DNA of 64,000 nucleotides from assembly GCA_038501625.1 (NCBI GenBank), contig JAZAYU010000201.1, positions 310,001 to 374,000 on the forward strand, read 5' to 3'. The notes under the pieces are model-generated. The model had not been told where the DNA came from and did no database searches. It saw only the letters and a list, made by a program, of their open reading frames with translations. This document shows positions 48,837-60,820 of this stretch, in pieces (the stretch's first letter is position 1; each line of letters opens with the position of its first letter). Origin of the DNA: Corbicula japonica (Eukaryota > Mollusca > Bivalvia > Venerida > Cyrenidae). Both the position numbers and the translations under genes were made by a program.

Positions 48837-49042
48837 GATATACAACACCTGGAGGGACGTCTTCAGAACCATCTAGCAGTGTCAAGGTTTAGCAACAGAG
48901 TGTATGACAAGGTTTTGCAGGCCCATAAGATGTATGGAGACGTCATACAGCAGACATTATTCAGGAATATGGCATCACTTCCAGAGCCTGCCCATTTTGA
49001 GTGTGTAGAACATTTAGTAGCAAATGCTTTTAAACTGAAGGT
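48837..49042 (+). CDS. Exon 7 of the model
   Basis: Acceptor ttgttgtcttag; donor AAGGT|gtaagt, chosen over the overlapping AAG|gtgtaa because only the former keeps exon 8 open. The peptide starts DIQHLEGRLQNHLAVSRFS, includes QAHKMYGDVIQQTLFRNM and ends ECVEHLVANAFKLK. Predicted mostly helical. Mirror exon: 24655-24860, minus strand. Confidence 0.6.
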
Positions 49043-49468
49043 GTAAGTAGCTGCCATAGTTTTAATTTTCACCTCGCTTTACACATTTCACACTTGCATT
49101 AAAATATAGGATTAAGCTTTCACTAACTCAGAACTATTCATCATTTTTATCAAACAGTGATTAATGGGGCTGTAAAACATAAAACATACATTGACAGCTA
49201 TTGTAACAGTTTATGAAATGAGTATGGACAAAGTTTTGATGTTAATTCCAGGTTCATATTTCTCCTGTTCAGTATTCATGTGTTTTGTTACACATATTTT
49301 AGTGATTCTTGCATACACAATTTAAATACCAACACTTTTTTATATTTAAATACCCACAAATGTCGTTGAATTTAGGGTAAATGGTTTACCATTTATTTGG
49401 TGATGTGATAGTTTAATGCTAGGATTTTGCTTTTCTTAGACATTTATTTTCCCTATGTTTTATCTTAG

Positions 49469-49541
49469 GAATAAGTATAGAAAGATGCTTCCAAAGAAGA
49501 AGAGCCAGGCAAAGATATCTGCTAATGATGAACAGGTGAAG
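49469..49541 (+). CDS. Exon 8: basic linker
   Basis: Acceptor gttttatcttag and donor GTGAAG|gtatgt. It completes a valine codon and reads NKYRKMLPKKKSQAKIS followed by ANDEQVK. The KKK cluster could be a nuclear localisation signal (inference). Exits in phase 0. Mirror exon: 24156-24228, minus strand. Confidence 0.55.
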
Positions 49542-49878
49542 GTATGTTGGTATTAAACATTTCTGTCATTGTTACCTGAAAAAATTAGGATTCATGTAGA
49601 AATTAAATTTAACTTTATTTCACTTTGAGCAGAGCAGTTACAAAGTACTGCTAGCCTTCAAACCAAATCAACAGCTTCTTATAGCCTCTAAGACTCAGAC
49701 CAGACTTTTTTTCCTTCTATGTTATGTTGTCACATTAAAAAAATATATGGAATAAATCAATTGGAGGAAATTCTGGCATTAATGTAATTATTAATCTGCA
49801 TATGAGAAGCTTTAAAGCCATGTAGAAAAAAAACGGTTTCATTAAACATGACTGTATGAGCAAGTGGACAAGATTTAT

Positions 49879-50086
49879 GCAGCATGTAGAGTATTGTAAT
49901 CAATGCAGCATGTAGAGTATTGTAATCAATGCAGCATGTAGAGTATTGTAATCAATGCAGCATGTAGAGTATTGTAATCAGTGCAGCATGTAGAGTATTG
50001 TAATCAATGCAGCATGTAGAGTATTGTAATCAATGCAGCATGTAGAGTATTGTAATCAATGCAGCATGTAGAGTATTGTAATCAAT
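49879..50086. repeat. 26-bp minisatellite, 8 units, right copy
   Basis: Mirror of 23611-23818 with the same count and the same single variant unit (aatcagtgc). Confidence 0.95.
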
Positions 50087-50192
50087 GAAGTCTTGGTAAT
50101 TGGATACTTTGATCACCAGGTTCATCATTGCAATATGATCTGGATCTCAAATGACCACTTATTGGTCAGAAATAATTCATTTTATCAGTGAA

Positions 50193-50570
50193 TACAGTAA
50201 AACCCATTATTATGGACACTCAATACTACGGGCACCACGGTATCATGGGCGATTTTGTAAAGAACAGACATGTAACTCTTCTTGATTTAAACCCACAATT
50301 AAGGACAACCCGCTATTAACCCTTTCCTTGATATATACACATTTTTATGCATGTGCGACCAGTGTAGATCCAGGTCAGCCAGCACATCCGTGCCGTCTGA
50401 TCAGGATCTGCACTGGTCGCATTTTGGTCAGAAATAACTTAATGAATCAAAAAGCAAACAGTTTAGATCCTGATCAGACGCCCTAGCAATAAAGATGTAT
50501 CTATACAGGAAAGGGTTAAGGACACTTTCCCTCAGTCCATAAGGTGTCTGTTATAGAGGGGTTCACTGTA
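50193..50570. mobile_element. MITE with nested insertion, right copy
   Basis: Mirror of 23127-23504; the nested piggyBac-like element is at 50316-50519. Present at the same site in both arms, so both insertions predate the divergence of the arms. Confidence 0.8.
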
Positions 50571-51033
50571 TTATAGATACTGATCAGACTGCATAGGATG
50601 CAAGCTGATCTGGATTTACACTGGTTGCACATGTGATGATGCCATATCCATGATAAAGAGGTACAAAGACGGATTGAAAGTAAAAATGTGACTTGTTTTT
50701 GGCGAAAATGCATCTTTGGCTTTCATTGCGTTAATATTAATTGATATTTCTTTATAAACAAAGTAATTGATTGTGTTCTGATGTTAATACTTACACTGTT
50801 GCAATAGAAATATGCCAGCAAATCTGAGCCAATTGAACATGACTAACTTTAGGGAGCAAGGCAGCTTGTTAATTTAGCAAACCAGGCGAACATCCTTAAT
50901 GCTGATAATTTTGTATCAAAATGTTACTGCTGAGGACAGTTTATAAACTTAAAGCAATGGACCAAGTTAGGGTGATAAAAAATTGTACCTTAGAATAATA
51001 GAGGCACTTATTTATGAAATAATTCCATTCCAG

Positions 51034-51112
51034 CAATCTAGAAATCTGGCTGAGATTGAATGATTTAAAGATGAATTGGAGAGAGTGACAAAGGAACTAA
51101 GGAGACATGAAG
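51034..51112 (+). CDS. Exon 9: charged helix interrupted by TGA
   Basis: Acceptor aattccattccag and donor GAAG|gtattt. In phase 0 it reads QSRNLAEIE, TGA (51061-51063), then FKDELERVTKELRRHE, and exits in phase 1, exactly what exon 10 needs. The heptad-like charged sequence on both sides suggests the stop replaced a sense codon; CGA to TGA is the simplest path. The same stop is at 22634-22636 in the left copy. The protein could instead genuinely end here. Mirror exon: 22585-22663, minus strand. Confidence 0.5.
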
Positions 51113-51186
51113 GTATTTATTTATGATGAAAATCGCAATGATTCTTGAGTTACACAGGTCATATGTTAATGCCCCTACTCTGAAAG

Positions 51187-51807
51187 ATGGGGGCAAGTAG
51201 ATTTGCCTGCCCGTCAATCCTTCTTTATCCATCCCTCTTGTTTGAAACATAATGTCATGCATAACTTAAAAGTATAAGAGCCACAATCCTAAACTCTATT
51301 GTAATGCTGACCATCATGTGTAGTTGTTCACCTGGGGTTTTGTTTTTGGCCACACAAATTAAAACCAGAGTAACTGTTCTGTATGTATTTCAGTATAAAA
51401 CATTGTAATCTTGTGTTGTGCAGAACTCAACAATCATAAACATTACAGGCATGTTGACCATCATGTTTAGTTGTTGACCTGGGGTTTTGTTTCGGTCCAG
51501 ACCTATTAAGAGTAGAGTTATGGCCCTTTTGTGTATTTTTTGTGTTATAATACATTTACCATGTAATGGTGTGTCTCCCATAAATCTACAGGTATATGAT
51601 TATAAAACTTAACAGCTTTGTTAAATGTTATGTGTAGTTGTGCATCTAGGGTTTTGTTTCTGACCATATCCATTTGAACCAGAGTTAAGGGCAGATTAGT
51701 ATTTCAATACAATACAATCTTTATGTAATATTGTGTTGCACATAATTCCTGAACTATATTAGCCAAAGTTATGAAAATTTATGTTTGTTGACCATCATGT
51801 GTACCAA
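51187..51807. repeat. Degenerate tandem repeat of about 150-170 bp, right copy
   Basis: Mirror of 21890-22510, in intron 9 of the right gene copy; one visible substitution in the overlapping frames. Confidence 0.6.
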
Positions 51808-52708
51808 TAGTAGTACATAAGTGTGAGGTAACTCAATTGGATTATCTCCCTTTGCTTATTTTTTTGTTGATTTTCTTTTTGAAATTTTGATTGTATAATT
51901 TGATCTTTATCCAACGATAAGAAGGTACTTCAACTTGAAAGGATGCTTAACATTGATTTTAGCACAACCACACTCATCTCTATTTTGTAAATCTGAAGTT
52001 AAGTGTACTGTGACTAGAAATTAGAATATTGGCTTTTTTGACAATGGCAACTGATAATGGGGGAATCTGAGTCCTTCATACACATCTTTTGTGTCATTCT
52101 AATTTACAATATGAATACACAGTTTTTATTGGTATTTTCAGGTTTAGTTATGCTATTGCATATAACATATTCAGAGGGTATCTTTTTTTTACCATTTTGT
52201 CTAATGTGACATCATCAATTACATCATAATATAAATGAACAATGTAAATATATCCTGACCTTCTTCAAGGTCACACATGGGCTTCCAAATCAGAGGCCCC
52301 AAAAATTGTGTGCTCTGCAACTCTTGAACCACTTTTAAAAATTATTTGATAGAAATGTTTGCATAACAACAAAATCGGTTGATGGTACAGTTTAGTTGAC
52401 CATTTTCAAGTGAAGGTCCCACTTTGGCTTCCGAAGTAACAGGCCTCAAAATTGCATCCACTCATTAACAGGTACTCGTAAGAAATAAATCTGTGAAAAA
52501 TATTATCTATTTCTTTACACATGTTCACAGGTCTCTATCTCATCACCATCTTTATCCTACATAAATTTTGCTTCCATGAAAATTTCTTAGGGGTCATATG
52601 TCATGTCCTGTTTCATTTCTTGGTTATTCAGTATGTCTATTGTCAGCAGTGCAATTATTTAAACATGGCAATACATGCTGATCTTTCAAATAGTTGTATC
52701 TTTTTCAG

Positions 52709-52764
52709 CAGAAGCAGCTGAGGTACATTCATCAAAAGGAAGAAGAACAGATGACGATGATGAG
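52709..52764 (+). CDS. Exon 10: short acidic exon
   Basis: Acceptor gtatctttttcag and donor GATGAG|gtactt; 56 nt, phase 1 to phase 0. It reads AEAAEVHSSKGRRTDDDDE. An acidic run just before the Tudor-like exons looks like a linker. A foldback repeat begins about 40 bp into the following intron. Mirror exon: 20933-20988, minus strand. Confidence 0.5.
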
Positions 52765-52801
52765 GTACTTAATCTTGGTCTCCCTAATTTCATTCTTTTA
52801 T

Positions 52802-53132
52802 TTGTAATATAATAAGCAACTACAGCGATATTAGTTCGTACTCGGTGAACCTGTAAGAAGGTCGGTGTGTCAGTGCAAGGTTGCACTGGACACACGGCCT
52901 GCGGATAGGGTCAACCGGTGTATCGCTGTGGTTGCAGACTATTTATTATTACAATCGTTATATAACCCTAGCGACATTATCGTTAACTTGTTATTAACGG
53001 TAGCTAGGGTTCTATATAAATACTGGGCGAGCAAAGCTCTCCAGCGTGGCAGTCTTAGTAGCTCGTCCGAGCGACCACGACGAGGGCTCCTGGCCGTAAC
53101 AGACTTACACCTTGTTAGTCTCTTCTATGCGG
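52802..53132 (+). repeat. Foldback repeat with TATA-like boxes, right copy B
   Basis: Mirror of 20565-20895, in intron 10 of the right gene copy. One substitution separates the arms (ctcctggccg here against the inverse of cggacaggag on the left). Confidence 0.65.
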
Positions 53133-53825
53133 TAGCATAACGCTACATTATTTACAGTTTAAAAATAACTTGGGAAAAGAGAAATCATCAAATAAACAGT
53201 TAATATCCTATTTTCAAGTTGATTGTCTAAAAGGAAATGACTGAAAAGAAATGGAATAAGAATTTACTTTTTGAGGCCATGCATAATTTTATTCTCAATG
53301 AAAGAAGACATTATTGACATGCCACTTGAGGCTGTATTTATATCATGATTTTCAGTTACAATATGGTAATTGTCGAGAGATAAATCTTGAGAGTATCAAT
53401 GTGGCATTAAATAAAAGTATTTTTTGTCTTGAGATAAAAGCTCAACAAACCATGGCGCAACTAACTTTTGTACACGTGGACATTCTTGAATTTCTGATTG
53501 TTAAGCAAAACTGAGAGTATTTAATACACCTCATCTTTTGAAGTGTGTCTGTTATCACATGGGCCAAGTGTAGATCCAGATCAGTTGGCATTTTGTTCTA
53601 TCTGATCATGATCTACATTAATCACAATTTTAGATTAATTGGGTTATTTCTAAGGATGCGAAAATCAGGTTAATTGGTAAACACAAGAATCAGTATACAT
53701 GTTTTATTCTTTCTTGTTATAAAAGCTGAGATAATTGTTGGAAAAACTACAAATACTGTATTGGGCATAAATGCAGTTTATCAAGGATGTATAAAAACAG
53801 TACAAACTGTTTTCTTTCTTTTCAG

Positions 53826-53901
53826 TTCACAGTTGGGGACAATTGCAAGCTGGAATGATGGAGAGCTGTATGATGCTGTAATACTGAATATCGAAACACA
53901 G
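53826..53901 (+). CDS. Exon 11: Tudor-like first half with frame break
   Basis: Acceptor ctttcttttcag and donor CACAG|gtatac. In phase 0 it opens FTVGDNCK, then hits stops. The plus-one frame reads WNDGELYDAVILNIETQ. Together they resemble a Tudor beta-barrel (V-G-D-x-C, then W-x-D-G-x-x-Y-x-A-x-I), as if 2 or 5 nt were lost between C and W. Alternatively, acceptor use at TTCACAG| keeps the second frame open as LGTIASWNDGE. The left copy is identical. Mirror exon: 19796-19871, minus strand. Confidence 0.45.
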
Positions 53902-54743
53902 GTATACTTCAATTACATTAATTTTATTTTATCCAGTAGTACAAACTCACTATTGACAAGAGCCAGAATCCGCCAGCATGCAGCAAAATGTACTTTAATG
54001 TATTGTAAACATATGAAAGGAAAATAGAATGCATCTGATAAGTAATCATTTTTGCTGAGCCCGCTTGCATTGAGCTCTACTTAGTTGTCACATTGGCTGT
54101 TTGGTGAATGTTCATGCATTTCTGTGTGCATGCATTAAAATGTGTGAATGAATTAATGCATGTATTGCATAGTTTTGTTCAGCCTATAACTTTATATTAA
54201 TAAATGACTTTCTTCTTAAAACTTTATTTATTGTTCAAATTTACAATTAATCAATAGCTTTCTAGCCATCTTTGCAATCTTACAACTTGGTGTCTATCAT
54301 GCAATACTTCAGTTAGAACCAATAAAGTCTCAATACTGTGTTCTATTATTTTCCTCACAAGTATGCCAAGAACAATTATTACCTTTTGATTATAGCAGTA
54401 AAAAAGATACACAAAAATTCAGATTTTTATCAAGCTAACCATATGACAGAAACTTATATTTAGTTATCTTGCATGTGACTCAAAACCTATTAAATGCTGC
54501 TAATTGTTGAAGTTTAAGTAACTTGAACTATGCCTGAAACCATGTGTCACTATAACAGGAGGACTGAAAAGTATGTTAAAATATGTTTAATTTGGAGCAT
54601 TTGACAAGTTAACATACTAATATTAGGTACTCTAATTATTCATAAATATTAAGATATTAAGACTTACTTTGACTTGGTGGTATATTGTGAATATCTGCTG
54701 CTATGTGATTCTTTGTATCAGAAACTGTGTTTCTGTTTTTCAG

Positions 54744-54824
54744 TTTACCATGTCCAGTATGTTATGGACAAGAAGAAGAAAATGCTTTGCAGGGAACAGG
54801 TCAAACAAAAGAATGAAGAAACAG
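54744..54824 (+). CDS. Exon 12: Tudor-like second half
   Basis: Acceptor tttctgtttttcag and donor ACAG|gttaac. Entered in phase 1 it reads VYHVQYVMDKKKKMLCREQ then VKQKNEET. The YHVQYV strand followed by a charged turn fits the later strands of a Tudor fold. The alternative frame (FTMSSMLWTRRRK) fits the end phase of exon 11 but looks less protein-like. Mirror exon: 18873-18953, minus strand. Confidence 0.45.
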
Positions 54825-55117
54825 GTTAACATTGTGATTTGGAATAACTTGAATTAACTTGAAACTGGAAAAAAAACATAACAGAAGGATTTAATATCCT
54901 GTAGCTTAAAATTTACTATTAATAGTGGCGATCTGCACGGGTCTTGACATAATGCTACAGTCTTTACACTTCCAAGTTAGCAAACTGCTGATATCGATTC
55001 GTTTCAATTCCATTCCGACTCAAATACAATTCTGTTCCTATTGTGCTCTTACCCAAATTCGATTAGCGGTCTGCTTCTGCTGCATTATCATTTCTTTTGT
55101 CAATTTCATGTTTTTAG

Positions 55118-55173
55118 GTATTGTACTGTCATGTAAGTTCATGACTTATGACAAACTTTCATGGTTTGTGTAA
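55118..55173 (+). CDS. Tentative terminal exon 13
   Basis: A strong pyrimidine tract and tttttag precede 55118. Joined to exon 12 in phase it reads GIVLSCKFMTYDKLSWFV and a stop at 55171-55173. No clear AATAAA lies directly downstream. It could be chance. Mirror: 18523-18578, minus strand. Confidence 0.3.
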
Positions 55174-55678
55174 ATCTTGATTATTAGTTTTTAAAATGAA
55201 ATAATGTTTTGTTTACAATTAAATAATTGAATATTACTATAGGAATTAAGTTTGTGAATCTATTAATCTGCAATTTCAGTGTATGAAAACCAGTACAAAT
55301 GTTGATTTATTTTCAACTCAACGGATATGCCATTGATCAGAGGGACAATCAGTGTTGATCTTAATCATGATATACCTCGGTGCAGACAGATCTCGATCTA
55401 CACTGGTTGCCCATGGGATTTGAGCCATGTATCATAAAACAAACATGTATAGATCTATGTTCCCATTCCAGTCAACTTACTCTGTACATCTTGTAAACAA
55501 CACTTTAAATCTGATTGGGAGTGTTAAACAGAATGAGATAAACATAAATTATACAAGACCTGTTGAAACCTTGTGACAAATGTGCACTTAGAACTCCAAA
55601 TTCTGGTTTTGTGTGATGGATATAAGCAATTTTGAAACTCCAGTATGATTTGTTTACTTGGCTATGGTATAAATATAT

Positions 55679-55750
55679 TTCTGATTTGTTGTGACCAGTG
55701 CAGATCCTGATCACATGGGTAAAAATGCTTATATATGGAGGAAATGGTTA
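55679..55750. mobile_element. piggyBac-like MITE, right copy (half deleted)
   Basis: Only gaccagtgcagatcctgatc, the atatatggagg end and the decayed TTAA edge remain. The other half plus about 150 bp of flank is missing; the junction shows a TCA shared by both deletion ends. Confidence 0.75.
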
Positions 55751-56098
55751 AAACGTTCTTAGATTTGGTTTTGTAAGAACGTTCTTAATTTCTTAATTTA
55801 GTCTTGTAAAAATTTGTTTGGTTTTCTAAGAACGTTCTTTCAGTTGGATTTGTAAGAACGTTATTAGATTCAATACGTTAAGTCTTTTTAAAATGTTTGG
55901 TTTTCTGAGAACGTTCTTAGATTTGGTTTTGAAAAAAAACGTTCTAAGATTCCATTTCTTTAGTTCTGTTAAAATGTTTGGTTTCATAAGAACGTTCTTA
56001 GATTCCGTACATTTAATTTCTCAGTAATGTTCTGCTGTTTTTAAGAATTCAGTTTTAGAAAGATTGACTTCTTAAGAACGTTCTTAGATATTTAACGG
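55749..56098. repeat. Array of AAGAACGTTCTTA palindromes, right copy
   Basis: Mirror of 17343-17683 with the same sites and small substitutions in the linkers. Confidence 0.7.
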
Positions 56099-56633
56099 AT
56101 CTGTCTCGATAAATGTTCTTTACACTACTTTCTTTATGTTACATCAATAAAAATAGACAAGAAAATTCTGTGTTGTGTCTTTGATGTCAAAAATTAGCGA
56201 TTTCACAGCGTTTTCAGCATGAAAATGTACGTAAAATTGGCGACCAAGTGGGACTTGTGTGGAAAAATCCCTTTTTAAAATAATCTTGTCACGTTCAAAG
56301 TAACTTTTATGATTAATTAATTGTTAAGGTAAATTATATCATATAATTTATTGAATAAAACTGATTTTTCTGCAAAGTCTAAATTCAATATTTTTCCGGA
56401 TTCGCTATTATTATTTTTATAATTATTATTATTATTACATTTTGGTACAACATTTTTCCTTTAGCCTTTATACTGTTTTTTTTTTGTTTGTAAATATTGA
56501 GTTGCGTTCAAGCCGGTGCTTAGTCTCAATAACTCGACTGCAAGCACAGCCCCATTATCATACTGACTTTTTATAGAAGGGCGACCACCTTGTATATGTG
56601 TATATAAGGAATACACACCAAATATAAACAATT

Positions 56634-57044
56634 TTAAATTGTATTGGAATGTTAAATATTTGGCTAATCAAGATAATAACTACTGTCAAATCCATTTTTT
56701 GTATCATAAGAAAGGAATATTAGATATTTATAAACAAGGATGGTATTCTAGTATAAATAATTCGAGGAGATTTGCAACATATAGTCTATATAAACATGAG
56801 TTCGAATTTGAAAAATATCATTAATGTAAAATTACCAAATGAATATAAAACAACGTTAGCTAGATTCAGATCATCCAATGAATTAGCTTTTGAAATAGGT
56901 CGACACAGAAATATTCCAGTAGAAAATAGAATTTGCACAAGTTGTCACGTGAACTTAATAGAAAATGAATATCATCTTTTACTTATATTTCCAAAATACT
57001 ACTATTTTAGAAAACAATTTTTCAGTCCCTATTACTTTCATTGA
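56634..57044 (+). mobile_element. LINE 3' fragment, right copy
   Basis: Mirror of 16390-16800 with a few substitutions (SSNLKN here, SSNVKN on the left; HEFEFEKYH here, HEFECEKYH on the left). Same frameshift between 56639-56824 and 56772-57044. Confidence 0.7.
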
Positions 57045-57212
57045 CCACCATCACAAAAGTTCGAAGCATTTGTCGAAATATTTCTCATTGTCATATAAGG
57101 AATATGAAATGCAAGATAAGTAAATGTTGTCTATATTACTGAATAGATTTTAAGGTTTATTTCCCTTTAATCATTAAGTAAGCGAGTTAAAGCGTGGTGT
57201 CTTATTGGGCCG

Positions 57213-57620
57213 GTGACTAGAAGTTGTTGGGCGCGGAAGTTTTATTTTGATACGTATTTAACAAATGAAAAGCGGCAGAATTTACAAAACTTCCCTGGTC
57301 GCCGGTTATCGTTGGATGCGACGTCGATAACAACGGTGAAGGACGTCGTTAGTCGGTTTCGATGGGAGGGTGTAGAGTTTCTGGAGCGTCTTATAACCGT
57401 TGCCGAGACTTGGTCGTACTTTTTTGATCAAGATTAAAAGCACGGAAATTGGTATGCAAACTTGTTTGACCGGTGGATAGAACATCCTTTTAAGTGCACC
57501 CTGCGTATTCACCTAACTTAGCCCCCGTGGATTTTCAAGTCTTCCCCGTGGTAAGGCCACAGATTCGAACAACGGCTATTCATTATGTTTTGTCTAAATT
57601 AAAGCCACACTGGTATCTGA
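57213..57620 (+). mobile_element. Mariner transposase remnant, right copy
   Basis: Mirror of the left remnant: catalytic-like block within 57213-57437 and the YSPNLAP block at about 57500-57550. ACGAGGGGTG ends lie at about 58253-58262 (inverted) and 58426. Dead element. Confidence 0.75.
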
Positions 57621-58104
57621 CAACTGTTAAGACGAAATGAAAAGTGTGTGAATGTTAATGGTGAAAAGTGACCGCTTAAATAACTTTACCGTGGCGTCAA
57701 CGACGTCATAATTTGACCGCCCCGGCACACACAGTACATATGGAGTGTGTTCACGTATAAGTAAGTAAATTGTTTATTATAGTGACATGAGTTAATAAAT
57801 GTACACATATACATGCAATACATGTAAAATTATGTCAACACCCGGTCTAATGGGCCTATAATTCACCTTAAATATATATATACAAGTAATGAAACATTTC
57901 AGTGATCAAACAGATTATTAATTTACGAAATGACAAAAATGGATATAAACAAAATACAATTAAAATCAAACATGCAAACATCAGTTATAAATAATACGTC
58001 TTCATCTGAAATACGCCGATGCAATATAGTTGAACACTTTCCTTGCTTGCATATTTATCAAATAAACTAATTTTTCTTTGTTTTCTAAATTAGTAATTTG
58101 TATA

Positions 58105-58430
58105 TTTGTGTTGTTTATTGTCAGAATGCTTTAAAAATTTCAGGAATTGTGTATTAAAGATTGAAATGTATGACAGATCTTTTTCGGGGTTTTCTCCTTG
58201 TCAGGGTTTTCTCCTTGCCAGTATTGCGCTCAATCCTGTTATTTCTGGATCACCCCTCGTATTTTATATATGTGTGTTACTGTTACCCGAATTGTGGCGA
58301 AATCGGCCGATATCTGCTGAAGCTGATTAGGTGAGCTACAAAATGCAAGATGTTCATGATGTTAATATCGCTCTTCTTTGTCCTTTTCAATAAGGAAACT
58401 TACTCGTCCGGGCATGTTGATTTGTACGAG
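58105..58430. repeat. Mariner-type inverted ends, right copy
   Basis: Mirror of 15003-15330. The short reading frames here and at 58501-58863 (14570-14932 in the left arm) have no recognisable domain and are likely chance frames in or beside mariner-like sequence. Confidence 0.45.
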
Positions 58431-58999
58431 GGGTGTTCAAAGGTTTTCGGGAATGTATTACAAAACGTATTTATTATAATAGACCTCGAATACGTACATT
58501 ATGATAATTATAATGAATTTATTTTACAAAATGTATTGTCATAGGTCTACACCTGTTCGTAAGGAAGTGGCAGTCTCTATGCCATCGTCATTTGACGTAT
58601 ACATGAACCGGTCCAATTTTAAACAAGTCTTGTGCCATGGTACGTTTTCAAGACTGTTAGATTCCCGGAGAAGTCGCAACATTTGTTCAAGATTTCGATA
58701 TTTCAAGTATTCAAACACTCAATACACGAACACATGTAAATCTGAAATTTATTGCCCTAAATCGATAATGTCGAGTCACATCGAAAAATTAAGGACCCTT
58801 TTTATAAAGACCGTCGTGTCGAAATTCCGAAATAAGCTCCAGAGTTGTTATTGGACTATGTAGAGCATCATTCATGATAAACGTTTTAAGAGAAGACCCT
58901 GCAAGACGTTTTCAAAAATGTTTCCAGATCTTTCAAAAGGATCGGAGAGTCAAGTTTTGTTAACCAATTTCAGCAGACGCATTGTTGCCGACGTTGAGA

Positions 59000-60040
59000 G
59001 CAATGCCCAAAATCATATAACTAAAATCTTGAGACCAGATCTGATCGCCATTTCAGTCAATCAGATGCTTGAGATTTGAGACTGGTCTCCAATTCATGCT
59101 TATGATCTTGGACCCTGAATTAGTCTACACTTGCCTGAAACAAAAAACAAATCTGACTCGTACTTCAACAGTTTCTGTTAAACGTCTGCAGTATTTGGAT
59201 AAAGACTTGGGATAATTTACATTTCAGCATGTGAACAAGCGACAATGACGACGGTCCTGTGCTGAACATCATAACCCTTAAACTGTAGACCAGTATCATA
59301 TCTCAAACGTCTGTGCCCAAGATCATAAAACTAAATCTGGAGACCAGTCTCAAATCTCAAGCATCTGATTGGCTGAAATTGTGACCGGTCGCCGTTTTAA
59401 GAACCGAAAACCAAATACTATTGGTGTTGCTTAAAACTTCACAACAATTTAAGTGTTCCATTAGTCAGGCTTTTTGAATTTCAATTTTACGCAAGGAATA
59501 CTTTAATGTGTTATAACTTAAAATTTCACAAAAAATGCGATTAAAGATGAAGACTAACTCTCGTACTTGTTGGTGTAAAACAACCGAGATTCTACAACTG
59601 ATGCAATCTCAGCTATCATGACAATATTATGGACCCATGATCATAAAACTAAGATTGAAGACCAGTCTCACATCTCAAGCATATGCTTGGTTGAAAATAT
59701 CCACCACTGTCACCATTTTAGCTAATAAGATGCTTGAGATTCAGCAATTAAGATGCTTGAGATTTGAGACTGGTCTCCAGATTTATTTTTATGATCTTTG
59801 GCGGAGGTGTGCAGTGGAGTTGGAGTTTACGGATGCAAGTAAAACATGATTATCTTAAGCTGCGAATGCTGGCACGGCGGCATCTCAAGAGTAAGTTGAG
59901 GTCAGGACCCAAGGTTTAGTAATTGACAATGGAAACCAGTCCCAAATCTCAAGCATCTAATTGGCTAAAAAGGAGACTGACCTCCACTTCAGGCAATCAG
60001 ATGCTTGATATTTTAGACTGGTGTCCAATCTCACTTTCAT
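59000..60040. repeat. Cluster of foldback repeats, right copy
   Basis: Mirror of 13398-14430, with several small indels relative to it (coordinate sums move between 73429 and 73433). Confidence 0.8.
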
Positions 60041-60820
60041 AATCTTGAGGCCAGAAATGAACGTCTATCTCGAACTGTCCAAATGAATGTCACACCCTAT
60101 CAGAAGAGATAAGATGATTATATTCTGAAAATATAAACCAAGCACTGAAATCATTCAAAATGAGCATATTAAGTAAGGAAGGCATCTCTTTTGATACAAA
60201 TGTCAATGAACATAAATGAATGAAACATGGTAGGCAGTACGAAAACAATTACATGTATAAACGCCAGTGCCTGAAAAGACAGAAAAGCTCATTATGAGCG
60301 GTGCCAAAAAACTTTCTTCGTAGGATATAAAGTATGTTAAGGGCGTGGAATTTTTTTTACTTTAAATGCTTTATTTTCATGAACAGCGTGAAATTACTAA
60401 AATCCTGGAACGACATTGTGCGCCTGGCATATTTTTGAGGATTTTATTTTATTTTCTATGATTTGTGCACGACTCTACCTTAGTGTTACTCTATGCGAAC
60501 TTACAGCAGTTGTGCTTGTGGTCATTACTTTTTGTCTTTGATGACTCGCCGCCAGACGTGATATAGAAAATACATGTATAATTTGTTTATTCAAACTTCG
60601 TTTCTTTCTTGTATTGCAAATATAAGCATAAGAATGAATGTTACATTTTATTCCACAGAATCTAACTGCGAAATTTAATAAGTTGCAAAAGGTCTTGTGA
60701 TTTATCAAATGCCCATGACGATAAATTAGTTGACGCAAGAAACATGCGATACTAAGTTTTTCGTTGATTAACAATTGATAACTTTGTTGGTTTGATTAAA
60801 AGAAGCAGATTCGTCACATA

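Larger units (their letters stand above)
41422..55173 (+). pseudogene. ParB-like / coiled-coil / Tudor-like gene, right copy (probably decaying)
   Basis: Multi-exon locus rebuilt from splice sites and phase continuity. Exons: 41422-41554, 43245-43325, 46151-46186, 46275-46431, 46680-46865, 48067-48356, 48837-49042, 49469-49541, 51034-51112, 52709-52764, 53826-53901, 54744-54824, and possibly 55118-55173. Exons 1-4 chain in phase, as do 5-10 apart from one TGA. No start codon is assigned; exon 1 is an internal-type exon, so at least one 5' exon is missing from the model. Exons 5-6 carry a GGHH-containing ParB/sulfiredoxin-like motif, exon 9 a charged helix, exon 10 an acidic patch, exons 11-12 a Tudor-like signature. 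Breaks: exon 4 ends in phase 2 but exon 5 reads from phase 1; TGA at 51061-51063; frame change inside exon 11. The left copy shares all three. Molecular function unknown. An alternative is a live gene with unmodelled splice choices at these points. Confidence 0.6.
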
